Assembly: GCA_022826865.1 (NCBI GenBank) | Contig: JAJDUC010000043.1 | Location: forward strand, 1-64,000 | From: Anaerolineae bacterium | GTDB lineage: Bacteria; Chloroflexota; Anaerolineae; Aggregatilineales; Phototrophicaceae | Reading direction: 5' to 3' | DNA: 64,000 bases | Shown here: positions 51,814 through 60,410 of the stretch, piece after piece | How positions within the stretch are numbered: the first letter of the stretch is position 1 | Layout of the letters: every line of letters starts with the position of its first letter | The notes under the pieces: model-generated | The model's input: the letters and a program-made list of their open reading frames with translations, nothing else | Databases searched by the model: none | Told to the model about the DNA's origin: nothing | Translations under genes and position numbers: made by a program

Positions 51814-51989
51814 GGTAGTGTATCCATTTCGGTTGAAATAGTCTGGTAGGGGCGATCCGGCGGATCGCCCGATGGGTACGAACAGGATTGAAATTGGGCG
51901 ACTCACCGGGGCGCGTGGACACAGCCCGTCAGTCGCCCCTACCAAATCGTCGGCATTTGAAGAAATTCAACCGCCTTTGATACAGTACC
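51814..51989. mobile_element. MITE-like element, copy 2, inverted (8-bp target duplication)
   Basis: The terminal repeats are GGTAGTGTATCC (51814-51825) and TGATACAGTACC (51978-51989). Read in reverse complement, the whole element matches the copy at 47770 over nearly its full length, including GGGCGATCC-type hairpins. One arm carries an extra block of about 22 bases (a GGGCGCGTGGACACAGCCC-type stretch). The flanks CCGTGCGC (51806-51813) and CCGGGCGC (51990-51997) agree at seven of eight bases, a slightly decayed target duplication. No ORF is present. Confidence 0.78.
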
Positions 51990-52074
51990 CCGGGCGCATA
52001 ATCTTGCCAACGGACTGGCGGCTGTGGTATTGTCGCGGGCGAATTGGAAGCGGATTCTGACGACAAGGACAACT

Positions 52075-52845
52075 ATGAGCAATTCCGACTTTGATCTCAC
52101 CGGGCAGACGGCGCTGATCACGGGCGCGGCGCGCGGCATCGGCATGGCCACGGCGCGCCGCTTCGCCTCTGCCGGCGCCGATGTCATCATCGCCGACTTC
52201 ATCGCGGATGTCGGACGCGAGGCAGCCGCCGAAATCGAAAGCATGGGACGCCGTTCGATGTTCATCGAGGTAGATGTGCGCCTGTCTGAAAGCGTCGATC
52301 GTATGGCGGCCGTCGCTCTGGAGAACTTCTCGCGGATTGATATTCTCGTCGCCAATGCCGGGATCGCCCAGGCTGTGGCGGCGGAAGAATGCAGCGACGA
52401 AGACTGGCTGAACATGATTGCCGTGAACCTCAACGGCGTGTTCTGGTGCTGCCGCGCCATCGGCCGGCACATGCTGGAACGGGGCAGCGGCGCCATCGTC
52501 AACACCGCGTCCATGTCCGGCATGATCTCCAATACGCCGCAGCCGCAGGCGCATTACAATGCCGCAAAAGCCGGTGTCATCCTGCTGACGAAGTCCCTGG
52601 CGGGCGAATGGGCCGATCGCGGCGTGCGTGTAAACTGCGTTTCGCCGGGTTACATCGGCACGGATATGACCCGGGAAGGCTTCAGCAATGATGATTGGCG
52701 GCCCACCTGGCTCGCAATGACGCCGCAAGGGCGGATCGGCGCGCCCGAAGACATTGCCGCCGCCATATATTATCTGGCTTCGCCGGCCGCCAAATTCGCC
52801 ACCGGCGCCAATCTGGTTGTGGATGGGGGCTATACATCCTGGTAG
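52075..52845 (+). CDS. Short-chain dehydrogenase/reductase
   Basis: A classical SDR of about 256 residues with TALITGAARGIGMATARRF, the acidic IADF after strand 2 that suggests NAD preference, the NAG motif VANAGIAQ, the catalytic Ser in VNTASMSGM and HYNAAKAGV (Tyr-x3-Lys), and the C-terminal GANLVVDGGYTSW. Polyol, sugar or 3-oxoacyl substrates are all possible. Start 52075 (MSNSDFDLTG) is chosen over the open extension to 52024. The MITE-like element lies directly upstream. Confidence 0.9.
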   Translation: MSNSDFDLTGQTALITGAARGIGMATARRFASAGADVIIADFIADVGREAAAEIESMGRRSMFIEVDVRLSESVDRMAAVALENFSRIDILVANAGIAQAVAAEECSDEDWLNMIAVNLNGVFWCCRAIGRHMLERGSGAIVNTASMSGMISNTPQPQAHYNAAKAGVILLTKSLAGEWADRGVRVNCVSPGYIGTDMTREGFSNDDWRPTWLAMTPQGRIGAPEDIAAAIYYLASPAAKFATGANLVVDGGYTSW

Positions 52846-52863
52846 GCCCGGCCCCAGTCCGCG

Positions 52864-53133
52864 CTAGATGCTGAAATCGCCGCTTTCGACGACATCAAGG
52901 ACGATGCCTCCCAATTTGCGAGGCAGGACCGCATCGGCCGCGAGTTGCGTCGCCGGGATTTTCTGACTCACGAGCGCGACCAAACATAATTCCCCGGTTG
53001 GCTTTCCGGCAATCCGTCGGTAACCGATGCCGGTTCCGACCACATTTGGATAGGCCATCAAGCAGGAGTCGAATCGGGCTTGAATGGCGGCGATTTGCCT
53101 GGCGCGGTCTAATTCAGGATTTTGGCTGATCAC
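52864..53133 (-). CDS. Stand-alone NAL1-like N-terminal domain protein
   Basis: An 89-residue protein with the segment YPNVVGTGIGYRRIAGKPTGE and LCLVALVSQKIP that corresponds to the first domain of the trypsin-like protein at 48154 (VVGIGIGFRNY and AVAVLVEQKKP). It ends where the protease domain would begin, with DVVESGDFSI. It has no signal or membrane segment. The GTG start at 53133 is a choice; the frame is open to 53244, overlapping the preceding gene. It follows the TPR-SH3b gene by about 30 bases. It may be a real small protein or the remnant of a longer peptidase gene. Confidence 0.6.
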   Translation of the reverse strand: MISQNPELDRARQIAAIQARFDSCLMAYPNVVGTGIGYRRIAGKPTGELCLVALVSQKIPATQLAADAVLPRKLGGIVLDVVESGDFSI

Positions 53134-53164
53134 GGACCCACTTTGCCACACCGGATTGGCTGAA

Positions 53165-55510
53165 TCAGGGAACGGGCGGGCAGCGCGTTCCCGGGTCAAC
53201 GTGCACGATGTCGCTGCGAATCCAGCCCTCCACCGACGCGTCATCCACGGTCACACTGATGAAATACCATACCGGTCCGGTCGGGTTGCGGTCTTCGCGC
53301 TGCTGCCGCAGCACCGGCGCGACCGAACCCGGCGCGAGCCAGCCAACAACGATCGAGCCTTCCGTTGTCGGCCGGGCGCGAACGCGAATCGAGTTGACGT
53401 TGATGACAACCACGCGGCAAAGCTCGCGCGGCGTCGCGGTCGGCGTCGGTGTTTGTGTCGCGGTCGGCGTCATGGATGGCGTCGGCGTGATGGTCGCGGT
53501 GAAGGTTGGCGTATAGGTGTAGGTCGGCGTGAATGTGTCCGTCGGCGTTAGCGTATCGGTTGGCGTGGCCGTATCGGTCGGTGTATCGGTGAAGGTGGGC
53601 GTAAAAGATGGCGTAAATGTCGCTGTCGCCGTCGGCGTTACGGTCGGGGTGAAGGTCGGCGTTGGCGTGTTGGTTGCGGTGGGAAAGAGGATCGCTTCCC
53701 ATTGCGGCCGGGTCATGGCGGCAGCGACGCCGCCCAGGCCAACCAGAATGATGAAAATAAACAACATCACGAGGCGGCCGCGGTTGCGGCGGCCGCGGAT
53801 AATGCCATCAATGCGTGAAATATCCGCGCGCCGGCCCAGGATACGGAAAGGATCATCGCGCATGGCTTCCAGCCAGGTCCGCGCCTCGCGCGTTTTGCCT
53901 TCACCCAGCGCTTCTTCCGCCCGCTCCAGGTAGCGCGTAAAGAGATCATTGACGGTGCTGCGGAAGCGCTCGTCCTGGGCGTAATCGCCCACCATTTCCG
54001 CCAGCATCTGCCGCGCTTGCGCCAGCTCAGCGTCGAAATTTTGCGAAACCAGCGCCTGCGCCCGCCGGATGGTTTGCTGCGCGCGCGTGATATCGGCCTG
54101 CAAATTGCGCGAGCGCATCAGCATTTCGGAGAATGTGCCATCGGTTGGGTCAAGCTCAAGACCCAATTCCATCAGTTTGATCGCGGCATTCATCAGCAGA
54201 ATGCGTTCGTCAAGCGTCGTTGAATTATTGGCGTGGTTCAGAGACATCTGCGCCTGATCGTTGACTTGACTGCGAATGCTGGCGAGTTTGTTGTCGAGTT
54301 CCTGCTGCATCTGCGCCAGGCGCTGGCTGTTCGGCAGCATCTGGCGCGTATGCGAGAGCAAGCTGCTGACGCTGGCGATCTGGGCGACTTGCTCTTCCAG
54401 AGTCCCGCCGATGGTATTCATGTTCACCGCGACTTGATCGTAGTCGCGCTGGATCCGGCGGATCATTTCCAGGCGTTCTTCCGCTTGCGGATCATTGGGC
54501 ACGACGCGCAGGGCGCCTTCGTATTTGCGCAATGCCTCCGACCAATTGTCGTTGGACATCAGGCGGTCGCCGTCCGTCAACAGTTCCCGGGCCAGCGCCA
54601 GGTCCTGAATATCCAGGAGCGCCTGCTCAACATCTTTCCAGGTCAGGATTCCGTCGCGCTCCGCCAGCTCACGCGCCTCGCGATACAAACCGGATGCTTG
54701 TTCGTAATTGCCGGCCCGCACAAGGGAATTGGCGCGGTTGTATGCCACGCGCGCTTCGAACGGAATCCGGTGGTCGGGTACGATGCCCCGAATCAAATTG
54801 TCTTCGGACTTCTCGCGGTATTCCAGCGCGGTCGGGTTATTCGCCTGGATCGCCAGAATGCGATTCGCGACATCGATCGTCTGTTGATATTCGCCCGAAT
54901 AATAACTTTCAGTGAGGCGCGTCAACAATTCATCAATCGACGACGTTGACGGAAGCGCCCGCTCTTCTATGGGCGTTTCGGCCGATTGCATCAGCGCTGG
55001 ACTGCTGACCGGCGGATCAGAGGCGCGGGGCGGGGCCGATTCTGCCGGCGCGGTCCTGGGCGGCGGCGCGGACTCGCGCGTTTCCGTCGATGGCGCCGAG
55101 CGCACCCCGTGCCGATTGAAAAGCTCTTGTACGCGCTGCCTGGCTTGGGCGCTGTGGGCGCCGGCTCGTTGCAAGAGATCGATGACATCGCTGCTTTGGG
55201 CATCCATGCGCAGGGCATCCGACAGGATATCGATCGCCTCGTCAATGTCGTCGTCGTCGCCGGCGATTTCTATGCGAATGCGGGCGCGCCGCACCAAACC
55301 GCGCAGCGCCGCCGTGTTCGGCCGCACCGTGGCCGTTTGATTGCCGGCGATCTCGGCGAATAGCGCCTGCGCCGTTTGTTCAAGCGGGGTGTTCTTGGCT
55401 TCGGTCAGAAGATCGCGGGCTTCCCGCTCCAGTTCACTTAGTGCCTGCGGGTCGGCTGTTCCCTGCGCGCGTTGGCGTAGTTCCTCAATTGCCCGTTGCA
55501 ATTCCTGCAT
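53165..55510 (-). CDS. TPR - transmembrane - TP-rich linker - SH3b protein
   Basis: A 781-residue protein. About 560 residues of helical repeat (TPR-like) and coiled-coil cytoplasmic sequence are followed by one transmembrane helix near residue 585 (LVMLFIFIILVGLGGVAAAM). A Thr-Pro-rich low-complexity linker of about 80 residues (TPT repeats, 53440-53690 in DNA) and a C-terminal bacterial SH3-like domain (INVNSIRVRARPTTEG and WYFISVTVDDASVEGWIRSD) come next. The topology is probably cytoplasm to outside, with the SH3b near the cell wall. It could sense or bind envelope glycans and link them to a cytoplasmic TPR assembly. The linker DNA is a degenerate GGCGT-based repeat. Confidence 0.8.
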   Translation of the reverse strand: MQELQRAIEELRQRAQGTADPQALSELEREARDLLTEAKNTPLEQTAQALFAEIAGNQTATVRPNTAALRGLVRRARIRIEIAGDDDDIDEAIDILSDALRMDAQSSDVIDLLQRAGAHSAQARQRVQELFNRHGVRSAPSTETRESAPPPRTAPAESAPPRASDPPVSSPALMQSAETPIEERALPSTSSIDELLTRLTESYYSGEYQQTIDVANRILAIQANNPTALEYREKSEDNLIRGIVPDHRIPFEARVAYNRANSLVRAGNYEQASGLYREARELAERDGILTWKDVEQALLDIQDLALARELLTDGDRLMSNDNWSEALRKYEGALRVVPNDPQAEERLEMIRRIQRDYDQVAVNMNTIGGTLEEQVAQIASVSSLLSHTRQMLPNSQRLAQMQQELDNKLASIRSQVNDQAQMSLNHANNSTTLDERILLMNAAIKLMELGLELDPTDGTFSEMLMRSRNLQADITRAQQTIRRAQALVSQNFDAELAQARQMLAEMVGDYAQDERFRSTVNDLFTRYLERAEEALGEGKTREARTWLEAMRDDPFRILGRRADISRIDGIIRGRRNRGRLVMLFIFIILVGLGGVAAAMTRPQWEAILFPTATNTPTPTFTPTVTPTATATFTPSFTPTFTDTPTDTATPTDTLTPTDTFTPTYTYTPTFTATITPTPSMTPTATQTPTPTATPRELCRVVVINVNSIRVRARPTTEGSIVVGWLAPGSVAPVLRQQREDRNPTGPVWYFISVTVDDASVEGWIRSDIVHVDPGTRCPPVP

Positions 55511-55656
55511 GAATGGATTCCTGTAATGGAGCGTCCGCCAAGGCTGTGGAGCAGGGGGCGCTCACGGCAGACGACTAGCGGGATAAGAGCCTTATCAGGC
55601 CGAGGCGTTCTATGATAGAGTAGTTCAGACCAAAATCCGACTGCGATCGACCAATT

Positions 55657-55983
55657 ATGGCATCATTTCAGCACATCAGACCGCGCTACAAACTCATATT
55701 ATTCTACAATATCAAAGTTGACAAACAAGACCAATACTATCGCTACATGTTGAGCAGCTTTGTTCCCGCGATACAGAAACTGGGCGTCTACATGCACATG
55801 GTCTGGCACGTCGCCTATGGCGATTATCCCATGCGCAAGATCGAATTCGTGACGGAAAGCGCCGATATTCTGCGCCAGCTCTTTCTGAGCGATGAATGGG
55901 ACGATCTGGAAAACAAGCTGCAAAGCTATGTCGATGACTATGAGCGAAAAGTCGTCGACTATCGCAACGGATTCCAGCTTTAA
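55657..55983 (+). CDS. Conserved hypothetical protein, small alpha/beta
   Basis: A 108-residue protein I do not recognise, with an N-terminal YKLILFYNIKVDKQDQYYRY strand-helix and MRKIEFVTESADIL and LYVDDYERKVVDYR-like helical ends (here LQSYVDDYERKVVDY). The layout resembles a dimeric alpha/beta-barrel (NIPSNAP/ABM-like) domain, but this is only a resemblance. There is no signal or membrane segment. It lies between two divergent/co-directed units with its own space on both sides. Confidence 0.6.
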   Translation: MASFQHIRPRYKLILFYNIKVDKQDQYYRYMLSSFVPAIQKLGVYMHMVWHVAYGDYPMRKIEFVTESADILRQLFLSDEWDDLENKLQSYVDDYERKVVDYRNGFQL

Positions 55984-56177
55984 ACTGGCCCGCGCAATCA
56001 GTCTTCTTCAGTCTGAGGTCGAACCCCGCTGAACCGTCGGTTGATCGGCGCCTGTCTCGGCCTCGGCCCCTGCTTGCTTAAGCTGCCGCCCAAGGCGCGC
56101 TCCGCTTGCAAAACGACAAGTCAGTCGTAGAATGGAAGCTGTCCAATGGCAATGATTCCCGAAGGCTTCCTTGGCAT

Positions 56178-57308
56178 ATGAACCCGATTGACCTTAGTCC
56201 CTTGCTGCAAGGCCAGCCGGAATTTGTGCAGCTCATCGTCATCGAGCTTTTCCCGTTTCTCCTGGCTTTGATCGTTATACTTTTGCTGCGCTGGCTGCTG
56301 ACGCTCATCATGCTGCGGCCCTTGCGCGCCATGGTCCGGCGCACCGAGAGCGAGTTCGATGACGCTCTGCTGGAAGCCAGCCTCACGCCTATTCGCATTG
56401 CCATCGTCGGTTTTTCGCTGCTGCTGGTCACTGTGGTCTTCAGCTTCGACGCCGAAGTCATCAAGATCGCGCAAGCCGTCGGCCGCTCGCTTCTCATCGC
56501 CTCGGTATTTTACGGCCTGGCCAAATTGCTTGATGTCGTATCGCTGCGACCGGCGGCCGTTCAACATATCACCGGCCTTACGATTCCCGAGCGCCTGCTG
56601 CCATTTCTAAATTCGCTCATCAAAGTTCTGATTCTGGCCCTGGGCGCAATTTTCATCTTGCAAGAGTTCAGCTTTGATGTCGCCGCCTTGATCGCGTCTC
56701 TCGGCGTCGTCGGCCTGGGCATTTCGCTGGCGTCACAAGACACAGTCAGCAATATGTTCGGCTTCGCCGCCATCGTCTCCGACAATCCATTCAAAGTCGG
56801 CGACTACATCAAGACACCGGCGGTCACCGGCGTCGTCGAATCGGTGGGCGTCCGCTCGACGCGTGTCCGACAATTGGACCAGGCTCTGGTGACGGTGCCG
56901 AACAATCTCTTGACCAATGCCGTCGTCTTGAACTGGGCGCGCCTGGAAAAGCGGCGACTCGATGTGACCTTGAACTTCACATACAGCACGAGCGCCGACC
57001 AGATGAGGGCAGTCGTCGCCGGCATTCGCGAGTTGCTGGAAAACACTCAAGGCATCGACCGGGAAACTGTCATCGTGCATTTCATCAATTTCAGCGCAAG
57101 CTCGCTTGATGTCCGGGTCATTTGCCAAGTCTTGCTGACTGATTGGCGTGAATTCACCGCGCTCAAGGAAGCGCTATTCCTGGATATAATGGGCATCGTC
57201 GAGGGCTTGGGCATAGACTTCGCTTTTCCCAGCCAATCGGTCTATGTGGAGTCGATGCCGGCGGGCGGCGGACCGGCGCTGCAGCCACCGGAGGGAACGG
57301 AACCCTGA
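56178..57308 (+). CDS. MscS-family mechanosensitive ion channel
   Basis: The protein has about 376 residues. Transmembrane helices occupy the first 190 residues. A pore-lining TM3 follows with the VAALIASLGVVGLGISLASQDTVSN motif (about residues 172-200), then the beta domain with VGDYIKT and VESVGVRSTRVRQLDQALVTVPN. It releases osmolytes on hypo-osmotic shock. The start is uncertain: ATG 56178 is chosen, but the frame is open to 56106. The stop overlaps the next start in TGATG. Confidence 0.9.
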   Translation: MNPIDLSPLLQGQPEFVQLIVIELFPFLLALIVILLLRWLLTLIMLRPLRAMVRRTESEFDDALLEASLTPIRIAIVGFSLLLVTVVFSFDAEVIKIAQAVGRSLLIASVFYGLAKLLDVVSLRPAAVQHITGLTIPERLLPFLNSLIKVLILALGAIFILQEFSFDVAALIASLGVVGLGISLASQDTVSNMFGFAAIVSDNPFKVGDYIKTPAVTGVVESVGVRSTRVRQLDQALVTVPNNLLTNAVVLNWARLEKRRLDVTLNFTYSTSADQMRAVVAGIRELLENTQGIDRETVIVHFINFSASSLDVRVICQVLLTDWREFTALKEALFLDIMGIVEGLGIDFAFPSQSVYVESMPAGGGPALQPPEGTEP

Positions 57309-57814
57309 TGGCGGATGTGGGGGCGCTGATGAAGGCGCTGCATTTTACGGACGCGGATCTGCGGGAAAACCGCACTGGCAATCTCAGTCTGGCGCAGATG
57401 GCAGGCATCCGGGCGAAGCGCCGCCGCTACAGCGGGGCGGCTGCGATCGGCTTTGTGACCTTGGTTATCGCCGCGACCATGTTGATATTCTTGGGTCAGC
57501 GCAACGGCAATCTTATCCTCCAGGCCGCGGGCATGCTTCTGGTCCTGATCAACGCCATTCTGGTTGGCTTCACTGGCCGGGCCTATATGCGCGTCGCCGG
57601 CGACCTGCGAACGGGCAAAGTGGAGACGCTGAAGGGCGAGGTCGAGCGGGTCCTGCGCCGCGGACGGGGCGGGGAGAGCTATCTGCTTCGAATCGACGGT
57701 GTGGATTTGCAGGTCAGCCGGTCGGTATTTATCGGCTTCGAGCATGAAGCCCCTTATCAGGTCTATCGGACAGCCCACGCCGGCCTGTTGCTTTCCGCCG
57801 AGCGTCTGAGCTGA
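57308..57814 (+). CDS. Hypothetical two-helix membrane protein
   Basis: A 168-residue protein I do not recognise. It has two transmembrane segments (about residues 42-62 and 71-90) followed by a small soluble domain, RTGKVETLKGEVERVLRRG and YLLRIDGVDLQVSRSVFIGF. Its ATG overlaps the MscS stop (TGATG), so it is translationally coupled and may help the channel or its membrane context. The N-terminal helical segment HFTDADLRENRTGNLSLAQ is charged. Confidence 0.65.
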   Translation: MADVGALMKALHFTDADLRENRTGNLSLAQMAGIRAKRRRYSGAAAIGFVTLVIAATMLIFLGQRNGNLILQAAGMLLVLINAILVGFTGRAYMRVAGDLRTGKVETLKGEVERVLRRGRGGESYLLRIDGVDLQVSRSVFIGFEHEAPYQVYRTAHAGLLLSAERLS

Positions 57815-57900
57815 GCGCCAAGGCGGCCGGCTTGGCTTGCCGGTTCGGCTCGCGCCCGGCGCGGCTTACTGACATGTGACAGATTGTTGAAGGCGATAAG

Positions 57901-60303
57901 TTGTTGAGTCGAATCCGCTACCAGCGCCTGGTTATAATCATTTCCTATCTGCTGGCCGCCTTGTATCTGACTGCGCCGCTGTACAGTTCCTTTTCCACAC
58001 GAATCCTCGGCGGAGAAACGGGCGAGGCTTATGAAACCGCTCGGCATATTTGGTGGTTCACGACGGCGCTCCGACAGGGGCACAATGTTTTTGATCATGC
58101 CCTGCTCGGTTACCCGGCCGGCTATCCCGTCGTTCAGCTCTGGGCGCATCCCTTGCAATTCTTCCCGGCCTGGCTCTTTGCCTTTGTCCTGCCGCTGGCG
58201 GCCGCCTACAACGCAACCATCCTGTTTACGCTGGCGCTGAATGCCTGGGCCATGTATTTGCTTGCGCGCCGGCGCTTGCTTAGTTCACATGTTTTCCCGG
58301 CCTTTACCGCCGGATTGGTCTTCATGGTGTTTCCGGCGGCGCAGGGGCATCTTGTCGCCGGGCAGGCCGGTCTGCTGGTTTTGTGGCCCCTTCCTCTATT
58401 CATTATCTGCCTGTTCGATTATGCCGATGATGGCGGGTCTCGGCGCTATCTGAGCGCGCTGCTCTTTTTTCTGTTGTCGGCGATGGGAAACACTCTGCAA
58501 ATTGTCTATGTGCTGGTTCCGCTCGCCGCGCTCTTTCTTCTGGCGCGCATTTATCGGCGTGACCAGGTTGGCGCTATCCGGCTCCTGGCTGTGGTCTTGG
58601 TCGGCTGCTTCTTGCTATTCCTCTTTGTATCGCCGGTATTGGGCGATATCCGCGGCCATCCGGCCTACAGCGACGACAGCGGCGTCCTGCGAGACAGTGT
58701 TGATCTCCTGGCTATAGTTACGCCTTCGAGCTCCAATCCCTTTTTGCCGGATAGGGTCGCGCCGGCCGCCCGTGCCATGCCCAACGGCATGGTATCCGGC
58801 CAGAGTTATATCGGGCTGCTTGGCGGGCTCCTGGCGCTATTGGGCATTATGTCGCGTCGTGAAACGCGCTGGTGGCTGCTGGTGGCCTTGGTCGCCTGGC
58901 TCTTGGCGCTTGGCCCGATACTCAAGGTCTCTCAGCAGGCGCTTACGGCATCGATAGCGGGTTACGATGCGGTAGTGCCATTGCCGCTCGCCCTTTTGCT
59001 TAACCTGCCGGTGTATGAGTTTGCGCTAACGCCGATCCGCTTCATGTTGCTTTTCGCCCTGGTATTTGCCTTGCTGGCCGGCTTCGGCATGTCCGCCCTG
59101 TGGTCCAGCCGCTTCGCGCGCAGGCGGCATCGCTACGCGCAATATGTTCTGGCGTTTCTGCTCGCGCTTTGGCTGTTGGAAGATTATAAGTTGTATCCCG
59201 GCTTCCCCACTATACCGGCCGAGATCCCGAATGGCATCCACGCCCTGAAGCGGCGGCGGGATATCCGGGCGATATACAACGCGCCTTATGACGATTTGCC
59301 GGCGGCCAGGCAAGCGATGTATCTGCAGACCGCGCACGGCAAGGCCATTATCGCCGGGCACGATGCCGTCGCTACCACAGCGGATCCGGCGCGGCTGGAA
59401 CTTCTCCAGAGTTTTCAGCCCGCGCTGTTGGCGGAAGCCGGCGCAGATGTCGTGATCATCAACAAAGTGCGCGCTATGCAGACCGGCCAACTCGATCTCT
59501 TGCATTGGCGGGCGCAAACTTTGCTGGGGGAGCCCTTTTATGACGATCAGCGCTTCTCCCTTTATGAAACGCCTTTCATCCGAGATGCGCCCTCCGCCGT
59601 CCTCGCGACTACAACGAATTCGCAATCGCATATCACATACATATATAAGGCGCAGCCTGGCTGGCTGGAATTCAGCGCTATTTTGGAAGCCGAGAATCGA
59701 ATGGCGCATCTTTCCCTGAACGACACGCCCCTGGAGACTTTGAATGTTAATGGGCGGATTCCGCTCTCCATCCCGTTGCCAATTGCGCGGCGCGGATACC
59801 ATATTCTCCAGATTGCCCAGGATCCGCCTTGCCCGGAGCGCATTGATACGACCTTGCTCATTTGCCAACGGGTCAGCGTCGAAGATGTCGACATCAAGGT
59901 TTTGTCCAGCGGCGCCATCTACGATCCAATACGCATGGAAGGCGGGATTGTCCTGGCCGGTTACTTCTTGCCGCAGACGGCATCGGATGACGCGTCGATC
60001 CGGCTCTGGTGGCAATTTGAAGGGGATCGCTCGGCAAATGATGTGCGCTTCGTGCATATTCTCGACGCTAATGGCTTGCCCGTGCCGGAGCGTCCGGCGG
60101 ATCGCTCTTTTGGGGAGATCGCAATGGGCACGGAATTGACCGAGACGGTCACGCTTGAAGCGGGCCAGTTGGCCGCGGGCGAATACAGCGTCTTGACCGG
60201 ATGGTATGCCTTGCCCGATGCCATCCGCTACGACGTGCTGACCAATGTCGACGGCGCCCAAAACGATACGATTGTATTGGGCAGCATTCGCGTCTCCAAA
60301 TAA
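57901..60303 (+). CDS. Large multi-pass membrane protein, YfhO/GT-C-like
   Basis: An 800-residue protein starting at TTG (behind GAAGGCG). About ten transmembrane helices fill the first 450 residues, with a first extracytoplasmic loop GGETGEAYETARHIWWF that has the acidic residues of GT-C-type loops and a YPAGYPVVQLWAHP stretch. A soluble C-terminal region of about 330 residues follows. This is the layout of YfhO-family and related lipid-linked glycosyltransferases that modify surface polymers. The donor and acceptor are unknown. It may be cotranscribed with the upstream channel genes, 86 bases away. Confidence 0.75.
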   Translation: MLSRIRYQRLVIIISYLLAALYLTAPLYSSFSTRILGGETGEAYETARHIWWFTTALRQGHNVFDHALLGYPAGYPVVQLWAHPLQFFPAWLFAFVLPLAAAYNATILFTLALNAWAMYLLARRRLLSSHVFPAFTAGLVFMVFPAAQGHLVAGQAGLLVLWPLPLFIICLFDYADDGGSRRYLSALLFFLLSAMGNTLQIVYVLVPLAALFLLARIYRRDQVGAIRLLAVVLVGCFLLFLFVSPVLGDIRGHPAYSDDSGVLRDSVDLLAIVTPSSSNPFLPDRVAPAARAMPNGMVSGQSYIGLLGGLLALLGIMSRRETRWWLLVALVAWLLALGPILKVSQQALTASIAGYDAVVPLPLALLLNLPVYEFALTPIRFMLLFALVFALLAGFGMSALWSSRFARRRHRYAQYVLAFLLALWLLEDYKLYPGFPTIPAEIPNGIHALKRRRDIRAIYNAPYDDLPAARQAMYLQTAHGKAIIAGHDAVATTADPARLELLQSFQPALLAEAGADVVIINKVRAMQTGQLDLLHWRAQTLLGEPFYDDQRFSLYETPFIRDAPSAVLATTTNSQSHITYIYKAQPGWLEFSAILEAENRMAHLSLNDTPLETLNVNGRIPLSIPLPIARRGYHILQIAQDPPCPERIDTTLLICQRVSVEDVDIKVLSSGAIYDPIRMEGGIVLAGYFLPQTASDDASIRLWWQFEGDRSANDVRFVHILDANGLPVPERPADRSFGEIAMGTELTETVTLEAGQLAAGEYSVLTGWYALPDAIRYDVLTNVDGAQNDTIVLGSIRVSK

Positions 60304-60410
60304 GGCGTCGGCTCAGTTCCATTCATCAATTGCTTCGTCCGCGGGAATCTCTCCGTAAGATTTAAGCGCTATGATTTTGGCAGGTCAGGGAAATACGGGG
60401 AGGCGGATTG

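Noticed and set aside
53440..53690. Short direct repeats resembling a CRISPR or satellite array
   Set aside because: They lie inside a coding frame for a Thr-Pro-rich linker, with no spacer-repeat regularity.
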